Below are positions 23,419 to 33,913 of a stretch of 64,000 nucleotides of DNA, piece by piece. The position numbers were made by a program, and so were the translations under genes. Every line of letters begins with the position of its first letter. Within the stretch, counting starts at the first letter, position 1. The notes below the pieces were generated by a model. The model worked only from the letters and a program-made list of their open reading frames with translations. It did no database searches and was not told the origin of the DNA. This stretch comes from Hygrophila difformis (lineage: Eukaryota; Streptophyta; Magnoliopsida; Lamiales; Acanthaceae): NCBI GenBank assembly GCA_030278955.1, contig JAOANR010000003.1, forward strand, positions 21,909,050 through 21,973,049, given 5' to 3'.

Positions 23419-23428
23419 AAAAAATAAT

Positions 23429-23949
23429 ACTCCAATATGAAAAGAGACAAACCCCTTTTAAGGTAAGATTAATATATATAATTTCAATAAAATATAATTA
23501 ATTCTGAAGAAAGAATTGTTAATTATTAGTAGTATGAAATAGAATATACATGGAAAATTGAAAAGCAAGATCTGAGTATCCTACTTGGAAATGAAGTTGG
23601 TACACCATCTTTGTCTTGTAATGAAATTATCTAACTGGCCAATAATACTAATAATACTGCACATGCCTCTTTCATTAATTAATTTATTTCAATTTTAATT
23701 AGTTTAGTTTTCAGTCCAACTCACATGAGCATATATTTATGGGTGTAATTATTAGTTATGTGAAGCCTCATTATAAAATTATTTGGATTATCATACTACA
23801 ATGATCATGCATGTAATCTTTCGAGTTTCAACCCCATCTATATTTATTTCATCTTTTGTTGTTTTGTGACAAAAAATTCAAACTTGAACAAAAACATCTT
23901 TCAGCAAGGTGGTTGTAATAATGTCAATGCTAAATGCAATGAGTTCATT
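23429..23949. other. AT-rich intergenic DNA, no gene seen
   Basis: No coding potential, terminal repeats or RNA gene recognised between the foldback element and the hAT-type element. Confidence 0.6.
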
Positions 23950-24229
23950 CTTTCACACAGAGCCGGTTGGAGGGGCGACCAGTGGAATCGTGCAAGGCCA
24001 TAGTTAAAAGGTACAAAAATTATTTTAAAGTTTTAATAATTTTTTATTTTTTTCTATTGTATATTAATTTTTCATTGAACATTTTATATTTTTTTTCTTT
24101 AAATATGATAAAACTAATAATTTATTTCTCATTTGATTTTTTCTTGTCTAAAAATTGCAATAAGTTTGATTTCTTTTATAATTTCAAATCAGTGAAAGGA
24201 AAACGTTTAGTATGGACATACTTTCTTTT

Positions 24230-24737
24230 TTTATTTGGTAAACAATGCCTCGAAGGGCGGCTAACAAAGAAAAAAGGAAAAAGAAAGAAAAAAAACCAAA
24301 CAAAAAACGAAACCAACAGAAGCCAACTACAAACGAACTACTCCCTGACCCTCAAGATCTTCATGGAAAAGCCGAATAATTTGATCCGGAGGAAAAACCC
24401 ACGTGGTGAATAACAACTCTTCCAAACACGCCAATCTAGCCAAAGCATCAGCCACTCTATTACCTTCCCGGAACACGTGCTTGACCGTACACCTCGCGAA
24501 CCCATCTCTGCACTCCCTGATCTTCTTAACCAGAGGCCAAAGCCGATGTCTTGTACAGTGCAACCTGTTAATCAAGCGGACAGCCTCCAATGAGTCGGAG
24601 TAGCACGCTACCACAATCTCATGCAAGGAAGCCGCCAACAGCATGCCCTTTAAGATGCCAAAAAGTTCCACTTCCAAAATATCCCTAGCTCCGAGTTGTC
24701 CCCCTACCGCGAGCTTCCATGTACCCGAATATGTCCT
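24230..24737 (-). mobile_element. 5'-truncated LINE (RNase H end only)
   Basis: Exact 14-bp target duplication, ACATACTTTCTTTT, at 24216-24229 and 24738-24751. On the minus strand the 508 bp encode only the C-terminal RNase H domain (24677-24327: VELFGILKGM, CYSDSLEAVRL, HVFREGNRVADALA) and a 3' tail. Inserted inside the hAT-type element 23958-25011, so it is the younger of the two. It is a different copy from the LINEs at 680 and 40592. Confidence 0.9.
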
Positions 24738-24784
24738 ACATACTTTCTTTTAATAATTTTAACTTATGTACTATTTATTTAATG

Positions 24785-24955
24785 GGTGATGGAGACTTCA
24801 ACTAGTGGTCAAGTCCCCCGACTCGCAACTATAGATTGGGGCTTTGATTTCTTATCCGGCCCCATATTCATCTCCTTTGTCGTAATTTGTGTGACATGAA
24901 CTTCCATAATCATTTCCTAACATAGTTTGTTCAACAAAAATAAAAATAAAATAAT
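24785..24955 (+). mobile_element. Possible tRNA-derived SINE remnant
   Basis: TAGTGGTCAAGTCCCCCGA and, about 35 nt later, GGGGCTTTGATTTCTTAT resemble diverged Pol III A and B boxes at SINE spacing. An A-rich tail follows near 24935. No target duplication was found. Confidence 0.3.
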
Positions 24956-25345
24956 TGGGGCATATTATTTTATTTTTTCCAAGGACCTCTAAAATCTCAA
25001 GAACCTCTCTGCTTTCACATTCCATGAAATATGAAGAACACTCTACAATTTAATTATCATGTATCTATGTATGTATATGTGCGTATATATACATACACAC
25101 ATATACATATTTATACAATATTATAGATATGCAATGCATAGTGAATACACATGATAGATTTGTGTGAGTGAATAAAACGGCATACAAATTTGCTGTTAAA
25201 AGGAATTCAATCTCATTTTTCTAGAACAAGAATTAAGTGAAAAGGATAGTCTCCTTTTCCAATTTTTGCACATACTACAAACAAAGTTCAACCATAAAAG
25301 TAACAAAAAGATTTCAAAAAAATATATTCAAACAAGCCTTCTACA

Positions 25346-25609
25346 TATTCCCTCCGTCCCAGGTAACGTGTCTTGTTTGACTTTTTGATACTATTCATTG
25401 TTAAGGTTTGACTCAATTTTATTACAAGTATATCTTTGGGAAAAAATACTCGAGTTGGATCTTGTTATAATCGTATGGTCATATAGTTTTATAATATATA
25501 TTTTACATAATTTTTTATTGTATATATTTTGAGATATTAACGATGAAAAAAATGCATTGAATTGTGTGCAGAAATCAAATAAGACAAGTTAAATGAGACG
25601 GATGGAGTA
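25346..25609. mobile_element. Stowaway-like MITE
   Basis: The left end TATTCCCTCCGTCCC and right end GAGACGGATGGAGTA are inverse of each other, with TA at both edges, about 264 bp. CTCCCTCCGTCCC ends are typical of plant Stowaway (Tc1/mariner) MITEs. Non-coding. Confidence 0.8.
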
Positions 25610-26023
25610 ATTTTTTTCCTTTTAGTGACCGAAAAATTTGGTGGCTAAATCTTAAATTTTGGTCAATAACGATGTTAGCAACAAAAAATAATTAGTTATT
25701 AAGGTTTTAACGGTCGACTTTAGCATTGAAAAAGAAAATTGTTGAAATGAAAATTTGTTGAGAATGCATTTATTGTCATATATATTAAGCTATTTCAAAA
25801 TTATTTTTTTACTTATTAAGCTTTATGATCGAATAAAACTGCTTTGGGAGATGTCTAACTTTTAAATTCACCCGTACTTCGAATGTTACTCTTGAGCTTC
25901 TAAAAATTCCTTAATTAACACAAAAATTATTCCTATTGAGTTACTCCTAGTTATAATTAAAGATGTAGAATAAAATCGCTATAATTATCTTCTAACACAC
26001 TCTCACAAGATACATCATACAGT
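25610..26023. other. AT-rich intergenic DNA, no gene seen
   Basis: No gene or repeat ends recognised. Confidence 0.55.
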
Positions 26024-26074
26024 ATTATTTCAAAGGCAATTTTTTTTTGAGAGTAAGATTATTTCAAAGGCAAT
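26024..26074. repeat. 17-bp duplication around a tiny poly(T) insertion
   Basis: ATTATTTCAAAGGCAAT occurs exactly at 26024-26040 and 26058-26074, with TTTTTTTTGAGAGTAAG between. This is the signature of target-primed reverse transcription aborted almost at once, leaving a LINE-type poly(A) tail and about 9 bp on the minus strand. Confidence 0.65.
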
Positions 26075-26091
26075 AGAACAAAATAAAATTA

Positions 26092-26133
26092 TACTCCCTC
26101 CGTCACCTTTTATTTGCAACATGGGAAGAAATG
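26092..26133. mobile_element. Left fragment of a MITE split by EPRV2
   Basis: TACTCCCTCCGTCACC is a Stowaway-like end. The element is cut about 40 bp in, where EPRV2 begins. It resumes at 33914 after a copy of the same 36-37 bp. Confidence 0.75.
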
Positions 26134-26420
26134 ACTCTCTCCGTCATCTTTGGGGAAAGTAATAAAAATGGTCATTACAAGGAGGCTATTCCACATTTAG
26201 GCCATTATAAATTGAATTTCCAGAATTGAGCCATTACAAACACATGTTGAATGAAATTAAGTCATAAGGACCAATTTGAAATTAATTAATAACCCAACAA
26301 CTTTTCCTTCTTTTCATTTAAACCCCAATAAAGTTTGACTTAATGACTTTATTTACTTTAGTCCTTTCTCAATATACTTAATTTTTCATTATATAAATGA
26401 GACCCAATGCGCTTGAAAAT

Positions 26421-26433
26421 TGATATCAGAGCC
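26421..26433 (+). other. EPRV2 tRNA-Met primer-binding site
   Basis: TGATATCAGAGCC differs from the canonical TGGTATCAGAGCC at one position. It lies about 280 bp inside the left end of EPRV2 and about 200 bp before the first coding sequence. Confidence 0.8.
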
Positions 26434-26629
26434 TAGGTTTTAATGAAGAACATATTAATTATATTATTTATAATATTTTATTTCTTAACGGAGAAGATTT
26501 AAATATTTAATGGATTCAATTAATTTGAAACCAACAAGTTATTTCCAAATTTTGGAAATAAAAAATAGAAATTTCCCAAGGAAATTCTTGAACTTGTCTA
26601 TAAGACAAGATTTTATTGAAAGTGATTTC

Positions 26630-28303
26630 TTCATGAAATGAGAGGAACTGACTGGAAAGAAATTGATCCGGATAGCTCTAAGTTCTCATAAGACTTAAGA
26701 GAAATCCAAAAGACGATTCAAGATTATGGTAATCGGGTATTAATTTTACCTGGAAAAATAGATAACTTGAATCAATCAACAAAGGAAATCTTGAAATTGT
26801 TTCAAGATCTAAAGAAAGAGAATTTAAATCTGAAATTTGATATTCCGATATCAAGAAAAGGCAGAAGGATATTCCTGAATCTTCCAAGAATAACCAAGCC
26901 AATATTAGAGATGCATTTGGACCCGTACAAGCTTTACATCAAAAAGGTAAAGCAACTATGGTTCCAAAGCAAAAATCACAAGAAGAGCTTATGATCGATC
27001 TCCTGAAAACAATCGAATGAGTGTTTCCAGGGCAGATCTATCAGATCTACAAGAATTAGCAGAATCATTTTCCCAACTTGGGATTATGGATCTGGTTAAT
27101 GGAAAACCCAATGAAGTTCTTCAATTGGGTTATGCGGAAGAATCAGGATCCAACGTGAACAACGATGGACCGCCTGATGTCCCAATGAGAGAAAGTACAG
27201 ACTTTCACATGAACAGGTATCCTGAGGTGCATCTCAATGCAAAACGAAACCCAGGACGAAACCCGAGTAGAGCACCAAAATCCACACCGTGGGCCAAGAC
27301 GATGTTACAACCATTAAATCCATATGGCATAACACTGAACCTCGATGTTATCGACTTCCGAAACATCAAAGATCTGATCGACGAATGGGTAGCTTCAATG
27401 AAGATTGCTGCAACCACTCTGGATCTCGATAAAGAAAACTTTGTCAGATTAATAGAGCTAAGTCTTGAAGGATCGACAAAGTTAGGCTGGAAAAACTACA
27501 CGGCGGCTCTAAAGGAGCAAATACTTGAAGGAGAATCCAAAAGCACAATCTGCGAAAGATTTGGTCTCTTATTCAAAACCCATTTTGTAGGAGATGGTTA
27601 TTTTGAAGAACAGAGAACCGAAAAAATCAAGGTCTATACCCAAGCACTGTTGGGTATGGAGTTAAGAAGTATTTGCGCAGTAGACGAATATATCTACTGG
27701 TTTCGTAAATACTATTTTCGGAGTAAGATGACAGCCGAAGTAGCATGTCCCATGTTCTTTGCAAAGATCTGCAGCCCATGGAGAGATGTTGACCTAATCA
27801 TACACAGTACCCCCTGGTACAGTGGACTCAATAGCCAGGAGAATGTCCTTCTTAAAGGATAAGCTCAGAGAATGGTGTCAACAGTCAGCAGCCCAAAAAA
27901 ACATCAAGAGACTAAGAGGTAAAATAAAAAGAACCCCTCTTTGCTGTGAAAATAACGATTTTCCAACCATTATAGGAGAATCAGAAGAAAAGAGGAGAAA
28001 GAAGAAGAGTCGAGGCTCATATAGTAGGAGTTTCAGAAGACCTCCATTCCGAAGAAGAAGAGCATGGTGGTCCAAGGGCAAGGCCAGATCATACAAAACT
28101 GGACAAAGAACGAGAACGACGAAGAGTTCATCCCAAGGTTCAACTAGCTCAGCAGCAAGGAGCACGGGGAGAACGCCGTCCAAGAGAACATTCAGACGAG
28201 CCCATACCCGAGCCAACGAAAGTTTCAAGGACTGCAACTGTTAGAAGTGTGGAGCCAGAGGTCATATCTCACCCGATTGCCCTCAGAATCGTGAGATACG
28301 AAT
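26630..28303 (+). pseudogene. EPRV2 coat protein with basic tail and CCHC knuckle, broken
   Basis: Coding blocks are 26638-26994, 27017-27862 and 27822-28244 and onward, separated by stops and a frameshift near 27840. The capsid-like core is at 27290-27800 (LIDEWVASMKIAATTL, LSLEGSTKLGWKNY). An Arg/Lys/Ser-rich tail (RRPPFRRRRAWWSKGKAR) follows. A zinc knuckle near 28230-28285 keeps C-x2-C-x4-H-x4-C spacing, but a TAG stands inside the first C-x2-C. This protein would package viral nucleic acid. Confidence 0.75.
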
Positions 28304-28616
28304 GTACGAAGCCACGAGGATATCGTGGAAGCAGTCTACCATGGAAAGCTGGTACCGGTCTATCAGTTTGAGCACATCCCCTCGGATGAAAGCATCTACG
28401 AGGAAGAATTAAGAAGTGACTTGGACTCATATTCAGATGGATCTTCAACCAAGTCTGACTGAAGAAGACATGATTCAGACCACTGAAAACCTGTCTGGAT
28501 TCTTTTCAAGGATGACGATCTCGAATCGAACAATGGAAAGAATAATGCGACAAGATTCCAACCTCAGCTCATATGACGGATTCAGAATTGGCGGGATTGG
28601 ATGAGTTCTTAACCAA

Positions 28617-29297
28617 ATGGGACTCAACCAGAGAAGACATAACATCATCTACAAGGTAAGTGCAGGTGAGTTTGCAATTCCTATGGAACTTACTTGTAAT
28701 GTTATGGATATGCAATTAACTCCTAAAGAAGAAATTCTTGAAGAATTAAGCAGAATGAAGGAAGAAATCAGCATTACTATGAAATGGATCCACATAGGAG
28801 CCATTGAAGTAGTAATTAAGGCAACCTTCAAAGAAGCCATTGATTCTGAATTACATCTATCAATAACTGATAGAAGAATCAATAACCTTAGAGATGATCT
28901 TCTTGGAACTATGGTAGGAAATTTATATGTTGGGAAGTTAATGTTTGACATACATTCCAGAATTTCCTATAACTTAGCTGACCAAGATTTTAGCAGAGTT
29001 CTAACCCTTCATCAGGATTTTAAAAGAAAAGATCTGATGAAAGAAGGGAACATGCCATATTCTATAACTTATAGAATCTCTTATGCACTTTCCAATAGTC
29101 ATCATTCTGACTTATTTCTCAGGAAAGAATATATAGAAATTCCTAGAATTTTCAAGGAATTTTCTAAAGTCATGACTCCAAATCCTACCCAGATTCCAAG
29201 GTTAGGAGGAGTAGACATACAAATAAGAGATCATCCAATTCTAGACAGATCAACGAGTGCTAGAATTGAGTACGCAAGCCGTATGTCTTTTTCGTAA
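28617..29297 (+). pseudogene. EPRV2 movement protein
   Basis: An open frame of 226 codons starting MGLNQRRHNIIYKVS. It has a clear caulimovirid 30K movement domain: TMVGNLYVGKLMFDIHSR, a following ADQDFSRVLTL block, and YRISYALSNSHHSDLF near residues 160-175. The family forms tubules through plasmodesmata and spreads virus cell to cell. The domain itself is uninterrupted, but flanking frames are broken and the natural start is uncertain. It follows the coat-protein region and precedes the protease. Confidence 0.82.
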
Positions 29298-29306
29298 GAC
29301 AGAATT

Positions 29307-29606
29307 ATGGCATATAAAGGGAAGGAGTTCATCAAAGATCTAACTCTTCAATCCATTGGGGTAGATAATATAAAGATTAAATGCCCTGAAGGATGGAAAG
29401 AAATACGAGTAATATTCGACATCACTGAAAAGATTAACCGTTTTCCATGTGATGACTTATACTACTTGCAGCAGCCATCAATTGGAACCTATGAAGGAAC
29501 AATAGAAATTGTAGGACACGAGAACAGAGTCTTAGGCACCACCGGAAAAGACAATGGGGTTATGATTTTGGGATTAGCTTTCTCGAAAATCATAAACCAT
29601 GGGTAA
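29307..29606 (+). CDS. EPRV2 open frame between movement protein and protease, unknown
   Basis: A 99-codon frame starting MAYKGKEFIKDLTLQ, containing GTYEGTIEIVGHENR and ending near a stop before the protease. It could be the movement-protein C-terminus or the N-terminus of pol, displaced by frameshift. No domain recognised. Confidence 0.4.
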   Translation: MAYKGKEFIKDLTLQSIGVDNIKIKCPEGWKEIRVIFDITEKINRFPCDDLYYLQQPSIGTYEGTIEIVGHENRVLGTTGKDNGVMILGLAFSKIINHG

Positions 29607-29659
29607 GAAGGATAATGGTATAGAATTTAATCTGAAGGGTCACACCATCAGAATTAAAT

Positions 29660-31717
29660 GACAAGTCCATTCTCCATTTATATCTCAGTAGGGATAATAT
29701 ATGAAGAATATAAGTCAGAATATTTTGCAGCTTATATTGATTCAGGATCAGGTATTTGCATGGCAAAACCAGGAGTTTTTCCTAGCGAAGCTATGGAATC
29801 ATTACCCATTATTGCATGAAGAGATTTTTCCCAAAAAATCTTAGTACTAAATAAGGGTATTCGATAGGCCAATATCATGATTGGAGGAGCATTTGGTACA
29901 CCTTCGTATAAGGTAAAAACGCCTCCTATTTACTTCCATGACACAGAGCGGATATTTTGTTAGGGAATAATTTCATACAATCCTTTACAAATATATTCAA
30001 GATAACAAAAGAAATTTATTAATATTTACCACAAGTTGTGGAAATGAGATACAAGTGTTGCGCAGAGAAAAGGCATTCAACAGGTTAATACCTATATTAT
30101 TTCGCAGCAAACGTGGTGATAATGATGCCAAACTAACCCATCCAAAAATGCAGGATAAAAGAAAGTTTGGTAAGGCTTTGTTGTCTTTCAGACAACAAGG
30201 ATTCGATGAAGCTTCTATTGAGGAAATTATAAACCTCAAAGAAGCAATGCAGGAAATGAAGTCATTAAATATAACTTCATTAGACATTGATGGGGAAACT
30301 AAATTGTTCCTCGAAAATGTCAAAAGACTTATACAGAGAAACTTTAACGAGGATCCTCTGGCATGGTGGGATAAAAATAAGATCGAAGCTACTCTACAGG
30401 TAAAAGAACAATATAAATATGAGTATGTTCGATACAAACCCATCTTAATGAATATGCAGGATAAGAAAGATATGCAGCAAATTATCAAGAAGCATATCGA
30501 TCTTAAACTCATCGAGCCTGGAGTCTCAGCTTATAGTAACCCTGGATTCTTGGTAAGAATCCATGGTGAAATAAAAAGAGGTAAACCCAGGTTGGTAATA
30601 AACTATCAATGTATTAATAAAATAATACAGTTTGATGGTTATTACATTTTGAGTAGAGAACACTTAATTGATTGCATCAAAGGTACTAAAGTGTTTTCTA
30701 AATTTGATTGTAAATCTGGTTTCTATCAGATTAAAATGGAGAATGAGTCGAAGAAATTTACAGCATTCTCCACCCCACAAGGGCAATCTATTTGGAATGT
30801 TATGCCAATGGGACTTTCCAATGCCCCTCAGATATTCCAAAGAAAGATGGATAATCTATTTAAGGATTATCTAGAGTTCATGTTCGTCTACATAGATGAA
30901 ATTCTGATTGCATCTCGAAATATAAAAGAACATATTAAACATCTTGAAATATTTTCAGATGCATGTCACAGGGAAGGTCTTGTTCTCTCTGAGAAAAAGG
31001 CTACTATCGCTGCTAATAAATTGAATTCTTAGGAGTTCAAATTGATGAAGTAGGGATAGAGTTACAGGAACACATTGTGGAGAAAATCCGCAATTTTCCT
31101 GATATATTAAAAGACAAGAAACAACTTCAGAGTTTCTTAAGAGTTGTAAATTTTGCAGGCATGTTTATAAAAGACCTTGCAAAATATAGAAAGGATTTTA
31201 GACCACTTCTGAAAGAGACTGAAAGCTCTAGATGGAAATGAGAAGAAATCCATACCAAAAGAATTCGTGAACTAAAGCAAGTTTGCAATAGCTTGCCAAA
31301 ACTCGCGATACTTCAAGATGAGGATCTGGTAGTCTACACAGACGCCAATGATTTTCGATGGGCAGGAGTGCTCATGAGAAAAACAACTACGGGTCAAGAA
31401 CCCTGTAGATACACAGGAGGGTTGTTCACTGAACAACAAGCCAAACTCTGGCACATTAATGAAAAAGTATTCTTTGCAGTATGAAAACGTTTAAAAAATG
31501 GCCTTTATTCTTACTTGCAAAGAAATTTGTATTAAAAGTTGATAATACTAATGTTAGAGCTTTTCTAAAAAATAAACTTGAATCAAAAATTGAAAAAGCT
31601 CGTATTATCAGATGGCAAGCTGAATGTCAATATTATACTTATGATATTGATGTTATAAAATCTCATGAAAATGTTCTTGCAGATTTCTTGACGAGAGATG
31701 GAAGCATTTGGAGCTGA
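29660..31717 (+). pseudogene. EPRV2 protease-RT-RNase H, broken
   Basis: A protease-like block carries AAYIDSGSGICMAKP near 29730. RT follows from 30055 to 31032 (NPGFLVRIHG, KPRLVINYQCINKI, KFDCKSGFYQIKM, MPMGLSNAPQIFQRKM). Its catalytic box reads YIDEIL, so the second Asp is replaced by Glu. A stop at 31030 and another near 31240 precede RNase H (31293-31717: VVYTDANDFRWAGVL, HINEKVFFAV, KVDNTNVRAF, NVLADFLTRD), which has one more stop near 31482. Gene order and motifs are typical of Caulimoviridae. The altered box and stops make this copy inactive. Confidence 0.88.
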
Positions 31718-32980
31718 TTCCATCGTTACGAGATTCAGGCACCTCAGAGAAAACCTAGAGGAGCTATCAAAACATTTTGGACAGCTCGAGATCAATGCAC
31801 GAGCAGCTGGCCAAATACAACAGAGTGATGTGGACATGGTCCGCAACAATATACGAACCTCCTATATAGCAATGACAACGCTATAGGAAACAGTATTAGA
31901 GCCCATCAGGAAGGCGTCAGCCTCTCTGGTAAACAAAGAGAAATGTGCCCAAAAAGCTAAGGTGGTCACATATGAAGAAGCAGATTCAAGCACTGCTTCA
32001 AAGGAACCATTGTCGGATACCGACAAAAATGTTGAGCAAGAGGAAAGTCACATTTCCGAAAGTTCAAGTCAACCCACAGCTCTGGGGTAAAAGAGGAAGA
32101 AATTAACCTTACAATGACAGACACCTCTAAGGTTATTTCAGAAGAGAAGGTCATTTCTACAGCCTGGCTGGACTACCAAGGAAAATGGGAACAACTGGTT
32201 TCCAAAAAGGGAATTAACCCCAGCAAGACGGTGATCGAAACATCCGGAAGATACAACAGTGTCTGGATGCTCGAGGGATCAAAGCCAGAAGAAGTTCGAA
32301 AGTGGTATGATTTTGGCTCATTAGCATCGGTTCATACTACATCACCAGGGTTTCTGGAAATTGAAAAACTTCCGGGATGGATAAGTAGCGCAGTGCACGA
32401 ATCATGGCAGAACAACCCACACCTGCAAAGAGGGGATATTCTGGAGCTTAAGTTCATTTCAGCAGCACCAGAAATAGTCGGGAAATGTTCTTATCCGGTC
32501 TTTCACTTTATTAAATTACAAAGACCTGATATGATTGCCTTCAACAGAGTTAAGTCTATGGATGAGAAGGCACCATTGGTATCTTCAATCAGCGAAGATG
32601 AGATCTCCACCAGACGAGCGTGGGGATTTTGGGTCTGTCTCACAGAGATGGAAAAGGTCAAATATCCATTTAAAATATTTTCCAATAATTTAAATGGATC
32701 GTTCCTGGTTAATTCTTTAACAGGAAAAAGCACGGAGTTTGAGGAAACCTCTTTTGAAAAGAAAAGGTTACTTATCTGGGAAAATAAGTTGCCAGCAACA
32801 GAGTCTACCAGAAGAAGCAACATGATACATGTTGGGCAATGGGATAATCACATATGCCCATATTGTGTGGAACAGGAAAAACCCCTATTCGGTACAAAGA
32901 TTCGGGTAACCCAAAAGAAAGCCGAATCTGGACAAGATAAAGGGAAGAAACGTCCAAAAAACTTTCACAAGTCCAAGTGA
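31698..32980 (+). pseudogene. EPRV2 transactivator/inclusion-body-like protein, broken
   Basis: Starts inside the end of pol (ATG 31698, 20-nt overlap) with a helical N-terminus. A stop at 31884 and a second stop and frame change near 32090 follow. The main part (32114-32980, 288 codons) is open: GKWEQLVSKKGINPSKTVIE and GFLEIEKLPGWISSAVH, then a C-x2-C pair near the end (HICPYCVEQ) and a Lys-rich tail. Position between pol and promoter is that of the translational transactivator of cavemo/solendoviruses, which allows reinitiation on polycistronic RNA. The assignment is by position and length more than by motif. Confidence 0.65.
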
Positions 32981-33143
32981 AAATAGCTGGATGTAAGAGA
33001 AAGAGAGGTGTCGGCAAAGACCCTACAATAATGGCCGACAAAGTAGAGGGGGGCAGTTGGCAAGGGCATGTGACGAGTTGATAAAGGAGCCCACTAGCAA
33101 TAATTCTGGCAGAATAATAATGTAGGCTGGAATCCAAGGCAAG

Positions 33144-33163
33144 TGACGTCACTGCGTTCGTCA
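33144..33163 (+). promoter_or_regulatory. as-1-like element of the EPRV2 promoter
   Basis: TGACGTCA (33144-33151) and CGTCA, the inverse of TGACG (33159-33163), form two closely spaced TGACG sites about 50-70 bp upstream of the TATA box. This is the arrangement of as-1/ocs enhancers in caulimovirid promoters, bound by TGA-type bZIP factors. Confidence 0.7.
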
Positions 33164-33212
33164 CAAGAAATTAGAGTTTGTTTGGAGTCCCTGATTGAAG
33201 TCCGCGGACGCC

Positions 33213-33220
33213 TATAAATA
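33213..33220 (+). promoter_or_regulatory. EPRV2 pregenomic promoter TATA box
   Basis: TATAAATA followed by GAAGAG; expected start near 33245. The as-1-like sites lie upstream and a poly(A) signal lies about 190 nt downstream. Confidence 0.78.
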
Positions 33221-33431
33221 GAAGAGATTGAAGCAGATGGAAGGCATAATAAATCCTCCCAACTCTTCAAAATAATAAGTTGTATTTTCTTTCTGCAAAA
33301 ATTTCCTTTCTGTATTGGTTTTTCATATGGGGTCAGTCCCCCAGAGTCAAGCATTCTCATATATGAGGAGCTAAGTGTCAGTCTTCTCCATTAGGAGAAA
33401 AATATTTCTGTAATATTTTTAATATTTCTTC

Positions 33432-33437
33432 AATAAA
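33432..33437 (+). terminator. EPRV2 poly(A) signal
   Basis: AATAAA about 190 nt after the inferred start; another AATAAA at 33248 overlaps the start region. A downstream signal at this distance is normal for the family. Confidence 0.6.
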
Positions 33438-33498
33438 ATCCAGGTTTTCAAATATTCTAAATATTCCGATATATAATTAAAACCTTTGCCCCAAACCT

Positions 33499-33913
33499 TG
33501 ATACATCCTAAGGTAGGAAACGAAATAGGATTGTGCTGTTTGCTGCTGAAGGAGACAAGAATCGGTGAACCATCGGTTGCGACGGCGTGGTTGGAGGGAG
33601 TCCGTAAAACCCGGAGCTTGAGAAACCCGGCAGCAAGGCGGTCAAACTCAAGGTATGGAATTTAGTGCTTAATTGTGTTATCGGAAGAATGATGGGCTGA
33701 TATTGGACTAATGGTAATGAAGAAACTAAAATCTGGGGTCAAAATGAAATAAAGCAAAAGTTAGTAGGGTTAATTGAAGTTTGAAAAAGTCAAAATAGTC
33801 TAAATGGCCTTAATTTGGTCAAATATGGTTTCTAATGGCCTAAAATTGGAAATTGATTTAATCATGGCCCAAATGTGGAAATATTGTCTTGTAATGGCCT
33901 AAAATATTAATTA
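33499..33913 (+). other. EPRV2 leader segment shared with the foldback elements
   Basis: Runs from TTGATACATCCTAAGGTAGG through GAGTCCGTAAAA and CAAGGCGGTCAAAC to a candidate splice donor CTCAAG/GTATGG (GT at 33653). It continues into irregular TAATGGCC phrases. The first 160 bp or so align with both arms of both foldback elements. The donor string is the same 12 nt as in EPRV1. Confidence 0.75.

Larger units (their letters stand above)
23958..25011. mobile_element. Non-autonomous hAT-type element with nested LINE
   Basis: An exact 8-bp target duplication, CTTTCACA, lies at 23950-23957 and 25012-25019. The left end begins CAGAGCCGGTTGGAG; the inverse of the right end begins CAGAGAGGTTCTTGAG, an imperfect inverted repeat of the CAGAGCCGG hAT class. 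No transposase is present. Removing the LINE insertion leaves about 530 bp, a usual size for a hAT MITE. Confidence 0.85.
26138..33913 (+). mobile_element. Endogenous pararetrovirus EPRV2 (cavemo/solendovirus-like order)
   Basis: About 7.8 kb with primer-binding site (26421), coat protein with basic tail and CCHC knuckle, movement protein, protease, RT, RNase H, transactivator-like ORF, and promoter with as-1-like sites, TATA box and downstream poly(A) signal. Coat before movement, with separate pol and transactivator, is the order of cavemo- and solendoviruses. This differs from EPRV1. Most ORFs are interrupted. The copy sits inside a MITE, flanked by a 36-37 bp duplication of MITE sequence. 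Both ends are leader sequence with TAATGGCC phrases in opposite senses, so the circular genome was opened within its leader. Confidence 0.88.
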
